From assembly GCA_027919835.1 (NCBI GenBank), contig JANVFP010000021.1:558001-622000 (forward strand): a stretch of 64,000 bases of DNA, read 5' to 3'. The stretch comes from Lentinula raphanica (lineage: Eukaryota; Basidiomycota; Agaricomycetes; Agaricales; Omphalotaceae). Made by a program: the position numbers and the translations under genes. Within the stretch, counting starts at the first letter, position 1; each line of letters starts with the position of its first letter. A model generated the notes under the pieces. That model saw only the letters and a list, made by a program, of their open reading frames with translations, did no database searches and was not told where the DNA came from. Of the stretch, positions 44,301 through 54,000 are shown in pieces.

Positions 44301-46288
44301 GAGCCCATTCAAATGTGGATCCTATTTCACGCCTACGTCGCCGCGCTCCAATCCAGATAGGGCCAGGCGAAGATAGCTCCGAGTCCCTGAAAATGCATGT
44401 CACTGAAAAGGAGGATGAATTATTAGGTACATTCAAGGAGCTCGGAGAGCATTTTGAGGAAAAGCTACTTACAGTTGCCGCCGCATTTGTACAAACAAGG
44501 GAAGGAATTGCATTTAGTGACGATCTGGAGCTAGACGTGCAGATTGGCGAAAAGGAGCATGACAAGGTGGAGACCATACCTGTCACCGTACATCTATCCA
44601 AGGCATATTCACTGTTATCCGGATGGGAAGGGTCGGAACGACAGAAATGGGTCAAAGCATATGAGGAAGATCCTCTTTTCAATCAGGTCATTGCCGATAG
44701 AAAAAAGGAATCGAATATGAACCAGGCAGAAAATTCACAATATTTCGTCGCCGATGATGGGTTGATCTATTTTGAGGACGCATTGGGAAATTTGAGGCTA
44801 TGCGTACCCAAAGGTTTACAGGCAGATATCATGAACGAGGTGCATAATTCTATGACAGAGGCTGCACATGGAGGATACTATAAGACATACAATAGGATTA
44901 GTGGAGTATACTATTGGCCAAGAATGTCGCGCACTATCAAGCAATTCGTCAATACCTGTGATATCTGTCAAAAGTCAAAGCCAAGACGACACGCACCTTC
45001 AGGAGAATTGCAGTCAATACCCATTCCTCTTCAACCGTTTGAGGTGGTGTCAATGGATTTCATTACAGATCTTCCTCCGTCGCAGAATTTTAACAGCATA
45101 CTAGTCATCGTGGACAAGCTCACTAAGTATGCAATATTCGTCCCAACCACAACACGGGTGAATGAGGTAGACACAGCACGACTGTTTTTCCAACAAGTTG
45201 TTAGTCGCTTCGGGATACCGAAACAAGTAATCACAGACCGAGATTCGCGTTGGCGCGAGATTTTTTGGAGTGAAGTCTGCCGGCTAATGGACATGAAAAG
45301 GGCGTTGACGACTTCATATCACCCGCAAGCCGATGGGCAAACCGAAATTATGAACCAAACATTGGAGATTATGTTGCGTGCATATGTAGGGCCAAATAGG
45401 GATGATTGGTCGGAAAAGCTAGATCCTATGGCATTAGCGTATAACACGACAGCGCATACCGCAACAGGATTTAGTCCAGCGTACCTATTATTTGGATATC
45501 ACCCGAAAACAGCATCTAGACTTCGTCATACACTCCCAGGTATTCCGCGTGTGATTCCGGACAAGAATGCTGGGGGGGGTGAGACTGGATTATTGACAAA
45601 TGACAATTCTAGCCCGGAAATTTCGGTACTTGATCAAGACGACCGTGCCAGGGAAATGGTGGAAGGTTTTGAAGCTGAGCGGCATCAAGCTCGAGAAGCA
45701 CTTCACTTGGGTCAGATGTTTCAGCAAAGGTATTACAATCGAAAACACTTACCACTAGAGTTCAAGGTTGGAGATATGGCTCTCATAAACCCTCATACCC
45801 TTCAATTACTTAGGGGATCTAAGAGCGATTCAATGCAAACTTCTCGCAATCTTGGAAAGAAATTTTTGATGCGTTACGAAGGACCATTCGAGATCATGGA
45901 GAAGATTAGCCCCGTAGCGTATCGGCTTCGCCTCCCATCTTCTTACAAGATTCATCCTATCATAAATGTGGAACATTTAGAACGATACAGGGAGTCGCCA
46001 GCGGAATTCGGTAAACGACCATTCAAACGAATCAATCGTGAAGACTTTGACGATCTGCCAGAGGTAGAGGTAGACCGAATTGTGGATGAAAGCTATAGAT
46101 ATGGTAGGAATAGAAATGGGAAAAGGAGGCGCAGTCCCATTTATCGCGTCCGGTTCATTGGGTTTCCACCAGAGGAGGATGATTGGAGAACGGAGGCTGA
46201 ACTCAGGAATGCACCTGACGTCTTGCGAGATTGGAAGTCCGCTACTGGTAAAGGGCAAACGACTGCGACCTTAACCAAGCTCAGTTAG
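41363..46288 (+). CDS. pol: Pol polyprotein of the chromovirus
   Basis: Translated by -1 frameshift from gag; about 1640 residues. Numbering from 41579, it has an aspartic protease with DSGSD at 69-73 and reverse transcriptase with YIDD at 601-604. RNase H starts near 747 (YTDACDYG) and resumes with RVLQSAERNYSPTEREALAL. The integrase zinc finger (H-x-H...CDICQK, about 1085-1130) is followed by the D-D-E core (MDFITDLPP; TDRDSRW; HPQADGQTEIMNQ), then a GPY/F-like segment (YEGPFEIMEKISPVAYRLRL). The C-terminal chromodomain is at about 1490-1555 (EVDRIVDESYRY; YRVRFIGFPPEEDDW). Chromodomains guide integration to marked chromatin. All catalytic residues are present. Confidence 0.95.
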   Translation, partial: LGTSRTLDEGVCTDVVPICEEEEPSSNLGREDTGLPVQEENQERNEDISLETSGRNESAEVKQVHTRLARPSLNRKSRRRLARAVQAQSQSYHTRTEGTNIIELRKHMARPSGCAFLGARATEALGYINSKEEEAIPVIFDSGSDITLISAKALSKLSKTPRTRTGQKINLVQVTGQTQIEGYTVVDLIFETENGPVKMNVEAYVVKGMSAPMILGNDFADQYSISTIRKDGRTHIEFGDSGCRLQVQNSVTAPYTDDNGKAFKVRVSKEFSGKIARIAQHRKNQKARRLARIRAADISVRAMEQEVIPSGVTRWISVSANFPSGCEELYVEKLLTTNRNDEDIYGSPDTLISKQNPRIPVANFSNEAITIGKGQLMGTGHKASKWLDKPEEFSAEDLEKFQAQARVLRSIAEIKENDPAISAAIRSQSNLERTLKSDIEIPGEEYAEPPLEGGPKTAEVVEDITSSKRLLEEVDICKELSSEQLQIIQQVLVKHQEAFGLDGRLGNYAEEVEIPMLPNAKPVALPPIPLSPANREVVDKQIDAWLKLGVIEPSKSPWAAPVFIVWRKTKPRLVIDLRKLNEMAISDEFPLPRQEYILNALSGSQYLSTLDALAGFTQLPIAKKDMEKLAFRTHRGLYHFKRMPFGYKNGPSVFQRVMQKVLAPYLWIFALVYIDDIVIYSKSFEEHVSHIDKILSAIQESKLTLSPAKCHFAYQSLLLLGQKVSRLGLSTHKEKIQAISDLETPKNVKEVQTFLGMMVYFSGYIPYYAWIATPLFALLKKGRKWYWGEAEQLAFELCKEVLTEAPVRGHPMPGLPYRVYTDACDYGLAGIVQQVQPIKISDLKGTKTYDKLLKAYQSGEAIPKLITDLVKDDSDVPHNAEWEADFENTIVHVERVISYWSRVLQSAERNYSPTEREALALKEALIKFQPIIEGEKIIAVTDHAALTWTRTFQNVNRRLLTWGLVFSAYPNLRIIHRAGRAHSNVDPISRLRRRAPIQIGPGEDSSESLKMHVTEKEDELLGTFKELGEHFEEKLLTVAAAFVQTREGIAFSDDLELDVQIGEKEHDKVETIPVTVHLSKAYSLLSGWEGSERQKWVKAYEEDPLFNQVIADRKKESNMNQAENSQYFVADDGLIYFEDALGNLRLCVPKGLQADIMNEVHNSMTEAAHGGYYKTYNRISGVYYWPRMSRTIKQFVNTCDICQKSKPRRHAPSGELQSIPIPLQPFEVVSMDFITDLPPSQNFNSILVIVDKLTKYAIFVPTTTRVNEVDTARLFFQQVVSRFGIPKQVITDRDSRWREIFWSEVCRLMDMKRALTTSYHPQADGQTEIMNQTLEIMLRAYVGPNRDDWSEKLDPMALAYNTTAHTATGFSPAYLLFGYHPKTASRLRHTLPGIPRVIPDKNAGGGETGLLTNDNSSPEISVLDQDDRAREMVEGFEAERHQAREALHLGQMFQQRYYNRKHLPLEFKVGDMALINPHTLQLLRGSKSDSMQTSRNLGKKFLMRYEGPFEIMEKISPVAYRLRLPSSYKIHPIINVEHLERYRESPAEFGKRPFKRINREDFDDLPEVEVDRIVDESYRYGRNRNGKRRRSPIYRVRFIGFPPEEDDWRTEAELRNAPDVLRDWKSATGKGQTTATLTKLS

Positions 46289-46448
46289 AAGGACACGTTC
46301 CAGGGCATATTCAGTCTTGAACCTGGAGGTACGAGTTTTCTACTTTGTCAAAAAATACCTGATGGAAACGACAGGAGAAATAAAATTAAATTAAAAGAAA
46401 AACAACAGTTTTCAATAAAATTCGATATACATTAACCGAGGGACTCAG

Positions 46449-46456
46449 TATTTAAG
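46449..46456 (+). promoter_or_regulatory. TATA-like box before the extra ORF
   Basis: TATTTAAG lies about 75 nt upstream of the ATG at 46530, after an A-rich stretch (46375-46430) that contains two AATAAA hexamers. The layout suggests the end of one transcript and the start of another inside the element. Confidence 0.35.
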
Positions 46457-46529
46457 AGGTAGGAAACCACTCAAGGAAACCCAGTTCTCCTTCTCTGATT
46501 ACTAGCTCAGACTTCATCCTTGACCTCTC

Positions 46530-47357
46530 ATGTCTCTCATCGTCTCTTCCGCACTTGCCGCTGCTTCGGGTGACTTGGTACCTACCTCCTTCGAATCAAC
46601 CCTCCACATCCTCGCTCGAGCAAATTTCGATCGGATTACCGCTCCTAGTCGACTCTTGGAGACTGAGGATGTTGTGAGCGTTCATCGTAACCCGGAGACT
46701 GGGGAGGTAAAATTGATCCTCGAGAGGAGGGCAGCAGAGGCGACCTGGGGAGCTCTTTTGACTGCTTATAAGCTGATCCGACGAGCCGATCAAGGGCGAA
46801 GGGACACTCCTTTCGTTTCCGAAGAGTCCCTTCAGAAAGTTGGACTACGCCAGCCTCCTTTGGACTGGATTGTCAAGAACTTGACAGACGCCAATCCCCT
46901 TCTATACCCCGGAACTTTTAGCGAGGTTTTCAGAACCTATTATTCCGCTCAACGTCTCGTGGGTGACCTCACGTTCTGGATGGCGCAATGCCAGGTCGAA
47001 GCTAGCAACCTTGAAGCTGACGGTATTCAGTCCGGCTGGGACTGGAAAAGCGCACTCAACAGTTATGTTATTCCTCCGCATCGCCCTTATCATTTCCGCT
47101 ATCCTGAGGACTCATTCGAGAGTTATAACCCTCGCTTACCGACCTTCGATCCTCGTCTCATTCGTGGCGCGGAACGGGAAGCTCCCATGGAGGATGAGGA
47201 CCGTGACGAGAAGTCGTCCTCGGAATGGGCCGTCGTTCTTCATCCCACGGAATCTCATTATTCTCGACACTTTCCTCACTTCGACCCCTTCTCAGGACAG
47301 CCTCAGGAGGAGTTGAACGGTTGCTTGGGCCGCGAATCTTGCTTTATGGAAGCATAG
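46530..47357 (+). CDS. Extra ORF between pol and the 3' LTR
   Basis: A complete 275-residue frame lies entirely inside the retrotransposon, 241 nt after pol. There is no signal peptide, membrane helix or glycosylation-rich region, so it does not look like an envelope. It reads as a folded helical protein (FESTLHILARANFDRITAPS, RRAAEATWGALLTAYKLIRR, FSEVFRTYYSAQRLVGDLTF) followed by an acidic Asp/Glu/Ser-rich tail. The helical half resembles the style of Gag capsid segments, but I see no clear homology. Most Ty3 chromoviruses have no ORF here. It may be a captured host gene, an accessory factor or a Gag-derived modifier. Its integrity in an element with matching LTRs suggests that it is maintained. 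Confidence 0.65.
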   Translation: MSLIVSSALAAASGDLVPTSFESTLHILARANFDRITAPSRLLETEDVVSVHRNPETGEVKLILERRAAEATWGALLTAYKLIRRADQGRRDTPFVSEESLQKVGLRQPPLDWIVKNLTDANPLLYPGTFSEVFRTYYSAQRLVGDLTFWMAQCQVEASNLEADGIQSGWDWKSALNSYVIPPHRPYHFRYPEDSFESYNPRLPTFDPRLIRGAEREAPMEDEDRDEKSSSEWAVVLHPTESHYSRHFPHFDPFSGQPQEELNGCLGRESCFMEA

Positions 47358-47393
47358 AATCTGTATTCAGAATTCAGAGAATAATTTCACTGT

Positions 47394-47403
47394 CGGGGGG
47401 GTA
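47394..47403 (+). other. Polypurine tract
   Basis: A run of G residues (GGGGGGG) ends two bases before the 3' LTR. It is the expected primer site for plus-strand synthesis. Confidence 0.65.
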
Positions 47404-47930
47404 TGTTATGGATCTTGAACATACACTGTAATCATTCTCTTTTCTTCTATCTTCCTTTTCTACTAGGTTTTCACTTTCTCGTTCTCTCACTTCAAGTTAC
47501 GAAATATACACAAAACATATATTCTTTCTCAACGACTTTTATGATAATGAAGTTACGACCATTGACGATGGGTTAGGGAATAGGTTTCGGTAGAATCCCA
47601 TGGAAGGGACAGGAATCATGTAGAATCATCGCGAACCTTACTTTGATTAGTACTTTAAGTAGCGATCAGGATTTGAATGGAGCATCTTTTGACTCTCATA
47701 CTGAACTTCCGTCTTTCGACGCGTCTGACTCATTCTCCGCTATCTGACTAGCTCTAGCAACCCTTGGCCATTAGACTCGCTCTGGTCATCACTCGTAAGG
47801 TATCAGATTCGCTCTACCTTGAGGTACGTATAGGTAACTAAAAGATATCTCTTCGATAATCTAAGCCGCGAAATCCACTAACGCTAACGATTTCTTCTAG
47901 GCAATATAGCATTTGTAGCGAACTTTAACA
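47404..47930 (+). repeat. 3' LTR
   Basis: 527 bp, the same sequence as the 5' LTR by eye, followed by the target duplication CTCTC. Confidence 0.95.
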
Positions 47931-47935
47931 CTCTC

Positions 47936-48928
47936 GAACCACTCATCTTGTTCCGTGGCATCTCTCTTACTCCATACCCGTGAACGCCTTCGGTCGACTA
48001 TCGGCAGAAACGAGGGAAACAGAAGACGAGAGGATCTAGAGGATTCAGATCGTTCAAGGATAAGAAGGGAGGGCATGAGAGAACAACTCACGAATGCGCT
48101 CATCCTTATTTCATCGTTCTCGTTGTGGCCTCTTGTCCCCATTCCCCTTCTCCCCTTCTCCCTGGATACTTCCCCACACCCCCTTCCAGCTCCATTCATC
48201 CAGGACTGCAATCTCATCAAAGGCTACGCGTACGCGTGTGCTTGGGTAGCGAGGAAGCTCATTGAGGATGAGCACTGAGTGTTGGAGCTTCATCCCTTAG
48301 CGCCTCTCTGACCCTTCCCCTTCACCACCAATTTACCCATCCACTCCCCCACCTGTCCACTCGGACCAAATCGATCTAACCCCCGTTAAGCCCATTCGGC
48401 GCCTCTGTTTCCAACTTCATCGACACCACTCGACGTATACATGGTTTTTGTTCGTCGTTTCAATTCGTTCTCGTTTCTCGTATGGTCGGGCTTCCGCTCG
48501 CTCAACACTCCTTATATTCCAGCTTCTAATTTCTTCAACATCGTTGAACAACCACAGCTTGCACCTCTTCCTCCACAAGAAGCGCCTTCGACTGTTCAAG
48601 AGCCAACAATTCAATCTCAACAGCAAATCGAAGCAAGTGAGGGGAGGGTCGCCCTGCTTTGATCCAGTTTGCGATTGTGCGAGACGAGAGAGAAGAACAG
48701 GAAGGTGCAGGATGTGGATTGGTAATGGTCGATCCTAGCACACCATTATTTTGATCATGTACAACTTCAATATCAGAGATGCTACGACAGGGGTCGAAAT
48801 TATCGGCTACTGCTAATACGTGTCACTCTTTGGAAATTCAAACCCAGCATAGATCGGACTCCGACTTCGTCTCAACCTCAACGACTCGAAGTATCATATA
48901 GTATTAGCTGTGTCTTATCACACCAGCG
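47936..48928. other. Right flank of the insertion, no firm gene
   Basis: Overlapping ORFs occur on both strands (48220-47897 minus; 47955-48278 plus). A frame at 48441-48662 starts MVFVRRFNSFSFLVWSGFRS and continues Gln/Pro-rich, like a first exon, but no downstream exon was found. Confidence 0.35.
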
Positions 48929-50446
48929 ATGGACGACCGGAGGGACGCTGAACCTGAATTTTCAGCATTGTCGTCTATACCAGACTTCTCTACCCTGTTC
49001 TTGACTCCGGCCTCCTTGGAACGACTCGATTATCACGGCTGTATCTCACCAGATGAGATGGACGACCAGGTGGTCACTGAAGCTGTTTCAGCATCAACTA
49101 TGCCACCAGACATCCTCTCTCTGATCTTTCAGTATACCCTCCTTTTAACACATCGTTACTGGCAATGCAGATTCGTGATTGTTTTGGCGTCAGTATCTCA
49201 ATCGTGGAGAGCGACCTGTATCGACACACCTTGTCTCTGGAGCCGTATAGATCCTCTCATTCACACCTACGATATTATCCGGCTCTTCTTACAAAGGTCC
49301 TATAAATGTCCCCTCTTCATTGAATATGAGGGAGGTGGCGAGGACGAGCGGATTCTGCCCCTCCTGGTGCAGGAATCAGAGCGCTGGTTGGAGGTCCGTT
49401 TCGACATTGCGCGTTCTTCCTACTCTTTGCTGTCTTCGATCAGAGGCCGAATTCCGCTTCTAAGGACGTTGGTATTGGGGTATACTTGGAGTGAACAGAA
49501 CGATAAGGCCACCGATCTCCATACAGCTCAAGTTCATGATCAGGAAGAATTCTCGGGGTTCGAAATTGCGCCATCGTTGTTGGAATTTGGTTTTCTATCT
49601 CCCTACCTCAAAGAATCATTCCCTCTACCATGGATCCAGCTTACACAGCTAACTTGTTCTCAAACCCACGCCTCCAATCTGTACCCCATTCTTCTGAATG
49701 TACCCAATCTATCTCACCTTTCCCTCTCCCATATCGTCTATGATTCCATGGATGAATCACTGATCCCCGACGATTATACCTTTGCGTTGGCTGTGTTACA
49801 TGTGACAGACTGTGACTTTCGAATCCTCCATTCTATCCTCAGGAGAATCCCAAACATCAATGTACTTGTAATCGACATTTGGGAAAGGGTATCGACGTGT
49901 GACTGCCATACATCGATCATTCTCCCCAGCCTCAGTTCATTACGCATCCAAGTGAACAGATATATGCCATATCTCGCTCAATCCTTCAAAGTTCACGCTC
50001 CAATGCTCTCTGAGCTTGAATTTGAATGTGATGATGTGATGGATGAGGACAATGATGAGGACGGCGGCGACGAGGACCTAGTCCCTCTGTGGCTTGTGGG
50101 AGGTCTTGGATCTGCTATGCTTCGTTTTCTGACGGAGTTCATCAAAGACGCAGGCTGTGTTCTCACATCCTTGAAACTCGAAATGGAGGTCGATTTCGAT
50201 TCGATTGATTTGGAATCACTTCTCCGTGTCGTACCGTCCCTAGAACATCTCGATATCAAATCGGTCAAACAAGGAGGTCATGAGCGTATTCCTTTGGAAG
50301 CCATGACTCCTGCTTGCGACACCTTACCCAATTTGAAAACTTTCTATCTTCGTATCCCATGCACCGATTTCACTTTTGACGAGGTCAATCATCTCCTCTC
50401 TTTTGTGGCTAGAAGTACAAATCTTGAGGTCAAGTTTCTTCGTTAG
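48929..50446 (+). CDS. F-box protein, close paralogue of the 10745 gene
   Basis: An intronless 505-residue frame. It has a 50-residue N-terminal extension absent from the 10745 copy, then an F-box at about residues 55-110 (PPDILSLIFQYTLL ... VSQSWRATCIDTPCLW). Leucine-rich-like strands follow and align throughout with the 10745 protein (LPLLVQESERWLEV, SLLSSIRGRIPLLRTL, VTDCDFRILHSILRRIPN, VVPSLEHLDIK). The acidic spot here is short (DDVMDEDNDEDGGDED) against the long repeat in the paralogue. The predicted role is a substrate receptor of an SCF ubiquitin ligase; the target is unknown. Confidence 0.75.
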   Translation: MDDRRDAEPEFSALSSIPDFSTLFLTPASLERLDYHGCISPDEMDDQVVTEAVSASTMPPDILSLIFQYTLLLTHRYWQCRFVIVLASVSQSWRATCIDTPCLWSRIDPLIHTYDIIRLFLQRSYKCPLFIEYEGGGEDERILPLLVQESERWLEVRFDIARSSYSLLSSIRGRIPLLRTLVLGYTWSEQNDKATDLHTAQVHDQEEFSGFEIAPSLLEFGFLSPYLKESFPLPWIQLTQLTCSQTHASNLYPILLNVPNLSHLSLSHIVYDSMDESLIPDDYTFALAVLHVTDCDFRILHSILRRIPNINVLVIDIWERVSTCDCHTSIILPSLSSLRIQVNRYMPYLAQSFKVHAPMLSELEFECDDVMDEDNDEDGGDEDLVPLWLVGGLGSAMLRFLTEFIKDAGCVLTSLKLEMEVDFDSIDLESLLRVVPSLEHLDIKSVKQGGHERIPLEAMTPACDTLPNLKTFYLRIPCTDFTFDEVNHLLSFVARSTNLEVKFLR

Positions 50447-51030
50447 AGTGTTACACGTTGTGAATTTTGTACTCCTTCCATATAGTCAGTTACTTACCTT
50501 CAATCTGTTATATCTGACGCAGTCTACATTTGTTTGAAGTTGTCCGAGTCGCGATAAGTTCAGTCACAGCTTCCGAAACCTTAGCGCGCGGGGCGCTTAG
50601 TACAGTCTCATATGCTACAATTGTATAAGCGCTTAATCGAGCTGTTGAACGTTGCAACGTTGAATGCCCGCCAAAATCATGATGCGAATAATCATAATGC
50701 CAACTACTCTCAACAAGAGATCCTTGTCCCTCGAAGTCATCGCCCCTCCAAATAGGTCCTCATAGAACTTCTCTTTGCCGTGTCACGTAGGAGATCACGG
50801 ACCCAAATTCCACAACGATGTTGGAAACGGACTTGGGGACAAAGGGATCCTTTGTGCGCGCGCATCAAAAAATTGCACCTAAACCAAGATCAGACTCGAC
50901 TCTTCACCTTTTCGACCACCCGTGTTCGACTGTATTCTGAAGTCAGTATATATTGATTGACAAATTCTCTCTATCCTCATCCTCATCTTCCTTCTATCTA
51001 GAACACATACAAAAACGCCAACATCATATC
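50447..51030. other. Intergenic / promoter of the 51031 gene
   Basis: Contains ATAAGCGCTT (50625-50634), AACGTT, and GCCCGCCAAAATC (50666-50678), whose complement is an E2F-like TTTTGGCGGG. The same three elements lie at 17327-17370. No ORF. Confidence 0.5.
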
Positions 51031-54000
51031 ATGAACTATCGGGAAGCCACTGCACCTCCTCAAACTTCTGCTGGACAGAAAAGATCTGATCTCCATGGTT
51101 TAAATCATTCAAGTGATCCTCAAGTCGAGAGGCTATACTCCAGTACGAAGCGTTTTAGAACTCACAGTACCGGTAAGTCATAACTCCGAATACAAGCTTC
51201 ATTATGTAGAATCAGAGAGCTAATTTCTCCTCCATTCAGCTGCGCATCCTGGCCACAGTCACCCCGCTCGAAATGGCCTGAATCACGGCTACCTGAGCCA
51301 GCCGTGGAATTTCGTGCCAGATTTCTATGTTCCTTCTAATGCTCATCCGTCGTCTGCGCCACTCCCTATGACCGAAGAAAGAAATTTCGAGGGAGATGAT
51401 AACCAGAATATGGACGGAGAGGACAAAGGCATTGACGACGAAATGGATTCAGATACGCATTGGGATGAAAGAGGCGAAGAGGACTCCCATATCTTCAATG
51501 TAGAGGCGGAAGATTTCGAACATCAGTGGACCGTCCCGACACAGGTAGACGCGAACGACGACCAAGATGGCTCCCTTCCGACGTCCTTTCCTGACCAGTA
51601 CTCTTCTGATTGGGACCCTCATATGGGTTTCATGGAGATAGAGGATTTTGAATATGAGGGTGCGATCCAGAGCAAGCCAGGTGTGAATAGTTGCTTGATA
51701 AATACCTTCCGATGACCTTACACAACGAGTACTTTCCAGATTGGAACGCTGCCCCATCTCAAGATGCTACGAATCTTCCTTATGAAGGTGTATCCAACCC
51801 TCAAATTCGCGTATCGAGCGACTTCAACGACTACTTAGAGAAAGGAACCATCTTTGTTGACGTCGATCAAGCAACCTATTCACCAGCCCCTGGTGTTGCC
51901 CATGCCTCGGAGCAAAGCGGTTTCGAGCTGGAGTTCAACGACAATCCTGAGCCTAGCCGGGCAACTTCTTTGCCTGATCTCGGTGTCGCCTATGCCCCTC
52001 CTGAAAGCGACCAAGCTACTCCTCGCCATGTGCCCCTTCCCGTGATTCCTGAGGTAGATACAACCCTCGAGGGCCCTACAGCGAATCCTTCTTTCACTAA
52101 CAAATACTCTGTCATTTCAAACGATCTCTCTTTCGTCCCGTCTGATATCGAACTCCCTCGTGTGAGCCTTGCCACTGTTCATCAAGATCGCTACCCGGAC
52201 CATATCTCCTCGGCTGATGAGGGTCACGATCTCAGTTCCTTTGATAGCAGCCAAGATCCCCTCCCGCAATCGGCTGACGATCTCCATGACCCGCCTGGCT
52301 CTTCTTTTGCCAACGAGGAAATTTTGAGCTATGAGGACGAGTTTGGATATGCCCTCCACCCCCAAAGCGATACTCACCAGCCCCATTCTTACTCTGAGGA
52401 TCAAAATCCCCATTGTCTCTCGACCTTCTGCGATACGTACGGCACCGTGTCAGTTCCCGATCGCGAAGGACAAGTCAACAATCTGTATGAAGAGGATGAG
52501 CAAGCGACCGGTGAAGAGTTCATTGAGGAAGTCAGATATGACGATCATCTTTCCCGCGGGAATGGTACGAGTTTTGCTGGTCAGATGAGCAAGGCAAAGC
52601 ACCCAAGTGATTGGAATGAAGATGTAACGGAGCTTCCACAAGCTAAGCGGTGGAAAACAGGTGAGTTTCTGTTTCATCTTACTGGACAAGTCCTGACACA
52701 GTCCACAGAACATGAACTCCCTCAATTTCCCTCCCACGGACATCGTTATCTACGCCGACTAAAGACAGCTCAATCCAATCATCGTGATCTGTCGCGAACG
52801 TGGAATTTCGTGCCAGAAATCGTTTTAAACGCTTCCAGTTCTTCGCAACCCTATGACGGATGGCCCTGGGTTCATCCTATCGAAGACAACCAAGCCATGT
52901 GCTACGATGAAAACGACCAAGCCATGCACTACGCTGAAAACGACCAAGCCATGCACTACGCTGAAAACGACCAAGCCATGCACTATGAGTCTCCTACTCA
53001 GTGGGGAAATCATGAAGGCTCGTCGACTGTATATGAAGGTCATCGAAGTTTCGGAGACGCAGTCGATTCTGGGTTGTTCCAAGACAGCGTTGATCCTGAG
53101 TATCTACCATATGATGGAGACGGGGAAGAGATGAAAGAAGAGATACCACGCCTGTTCACCCAGCCCCTAAAGTCATCTACGCCCTATCCACGTTCTGTTA
53201 TCATCGAGGAAGTCGAAGATGAGGATAATCACCTTTATAACGCAAAGAATAACCTTGGTCTGCATGGCCACATTCTTCGCCCCATGACACCTGTCACCTT
53301 TGATTCTCACTCTACCTCCATTCCTCGTTCTCCCCCAGGGAAGCAACCTCGCCATCGTGACCACCAACCTGCTCCCAGTGGATACAGCGGGTCGCAATCA
53401 ACATGGAACTGGGATGATGATCAATTCATGGATCCACGCACGATAAATGGTTCACGTTACATCGAAACCGACGAAGCGGCTGTTGAGGACGTTCCGATAA
53501 AGCTCAATCCGCCTCAGACCTGTGATTATCCGCGAGATTCATCACCTCTTACTGAGATTCCTCCAACTCCTGGGCCTACTTCTTCATTCACTAACCTTCA
53601 AGAAGAACTCATCTCTCTGGTAGAGACTGGGGTCAAGACCAAGGCAATGGTATGTCATCTTTCTAGTGTACCATGTCTCTCCGCCTCTCAGAATCATCTG
53701 ATCTATAGAAAAACCACTTTCTTGCCCAAATGGATGACGCCGATAAAGTAAAATTGGAATCCCTACTGGATCGCTGCTATCATTATCTGGGTGTCCTTAA
53801 TCGCCCCGAACTTTCTGGTTCAACGCCTGAACAATTAAAAGAAGAGCATGACAGCTCTGCGTCATCTGATGCATTGTCCGAATCATCTGGTCCCAAGCTC
53901 TACAAAGCCCCGAAGCGCAAATCTGAAGGGCGGAATGATCTTGCAGCGCAAGTTCGATATGAAACCGGTGTGCTATTGGGCTCTGTCGACGAGAACGGAG

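Larger units (their letters stand above)
38210..47930 (+). mobile_element. Complete Ty3-type chromovirus LTR retrotransposon
   Basis: The element is 9721 bp, flanked by the 5-bp target duplication CTCTC (38205-38209 and 47931-47935). Both LTRs are 527 bp, start TGTTA and end TAACA, and look identical by eye. In order it has a primer-binding site, gag, a -1 slippery site, pol (protease, reverse transcriptase, RNase H, integrase, chromodomain), an extra ORF, a G-rich polypurine tract and the 3' LTR. The domain order and the chromodomain place it among chromoviruses of the Ty3 (Metaviridae) group. Intact frames and matching LTRs indicate a recent insertion that may still be active. Confidence 0.95.

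Noticed and set aside
46530..47357. Extra retrotransposon ORF as an envelope gene
   Set aside because: No signal peptide, membrane anchor or glycoprotein character.
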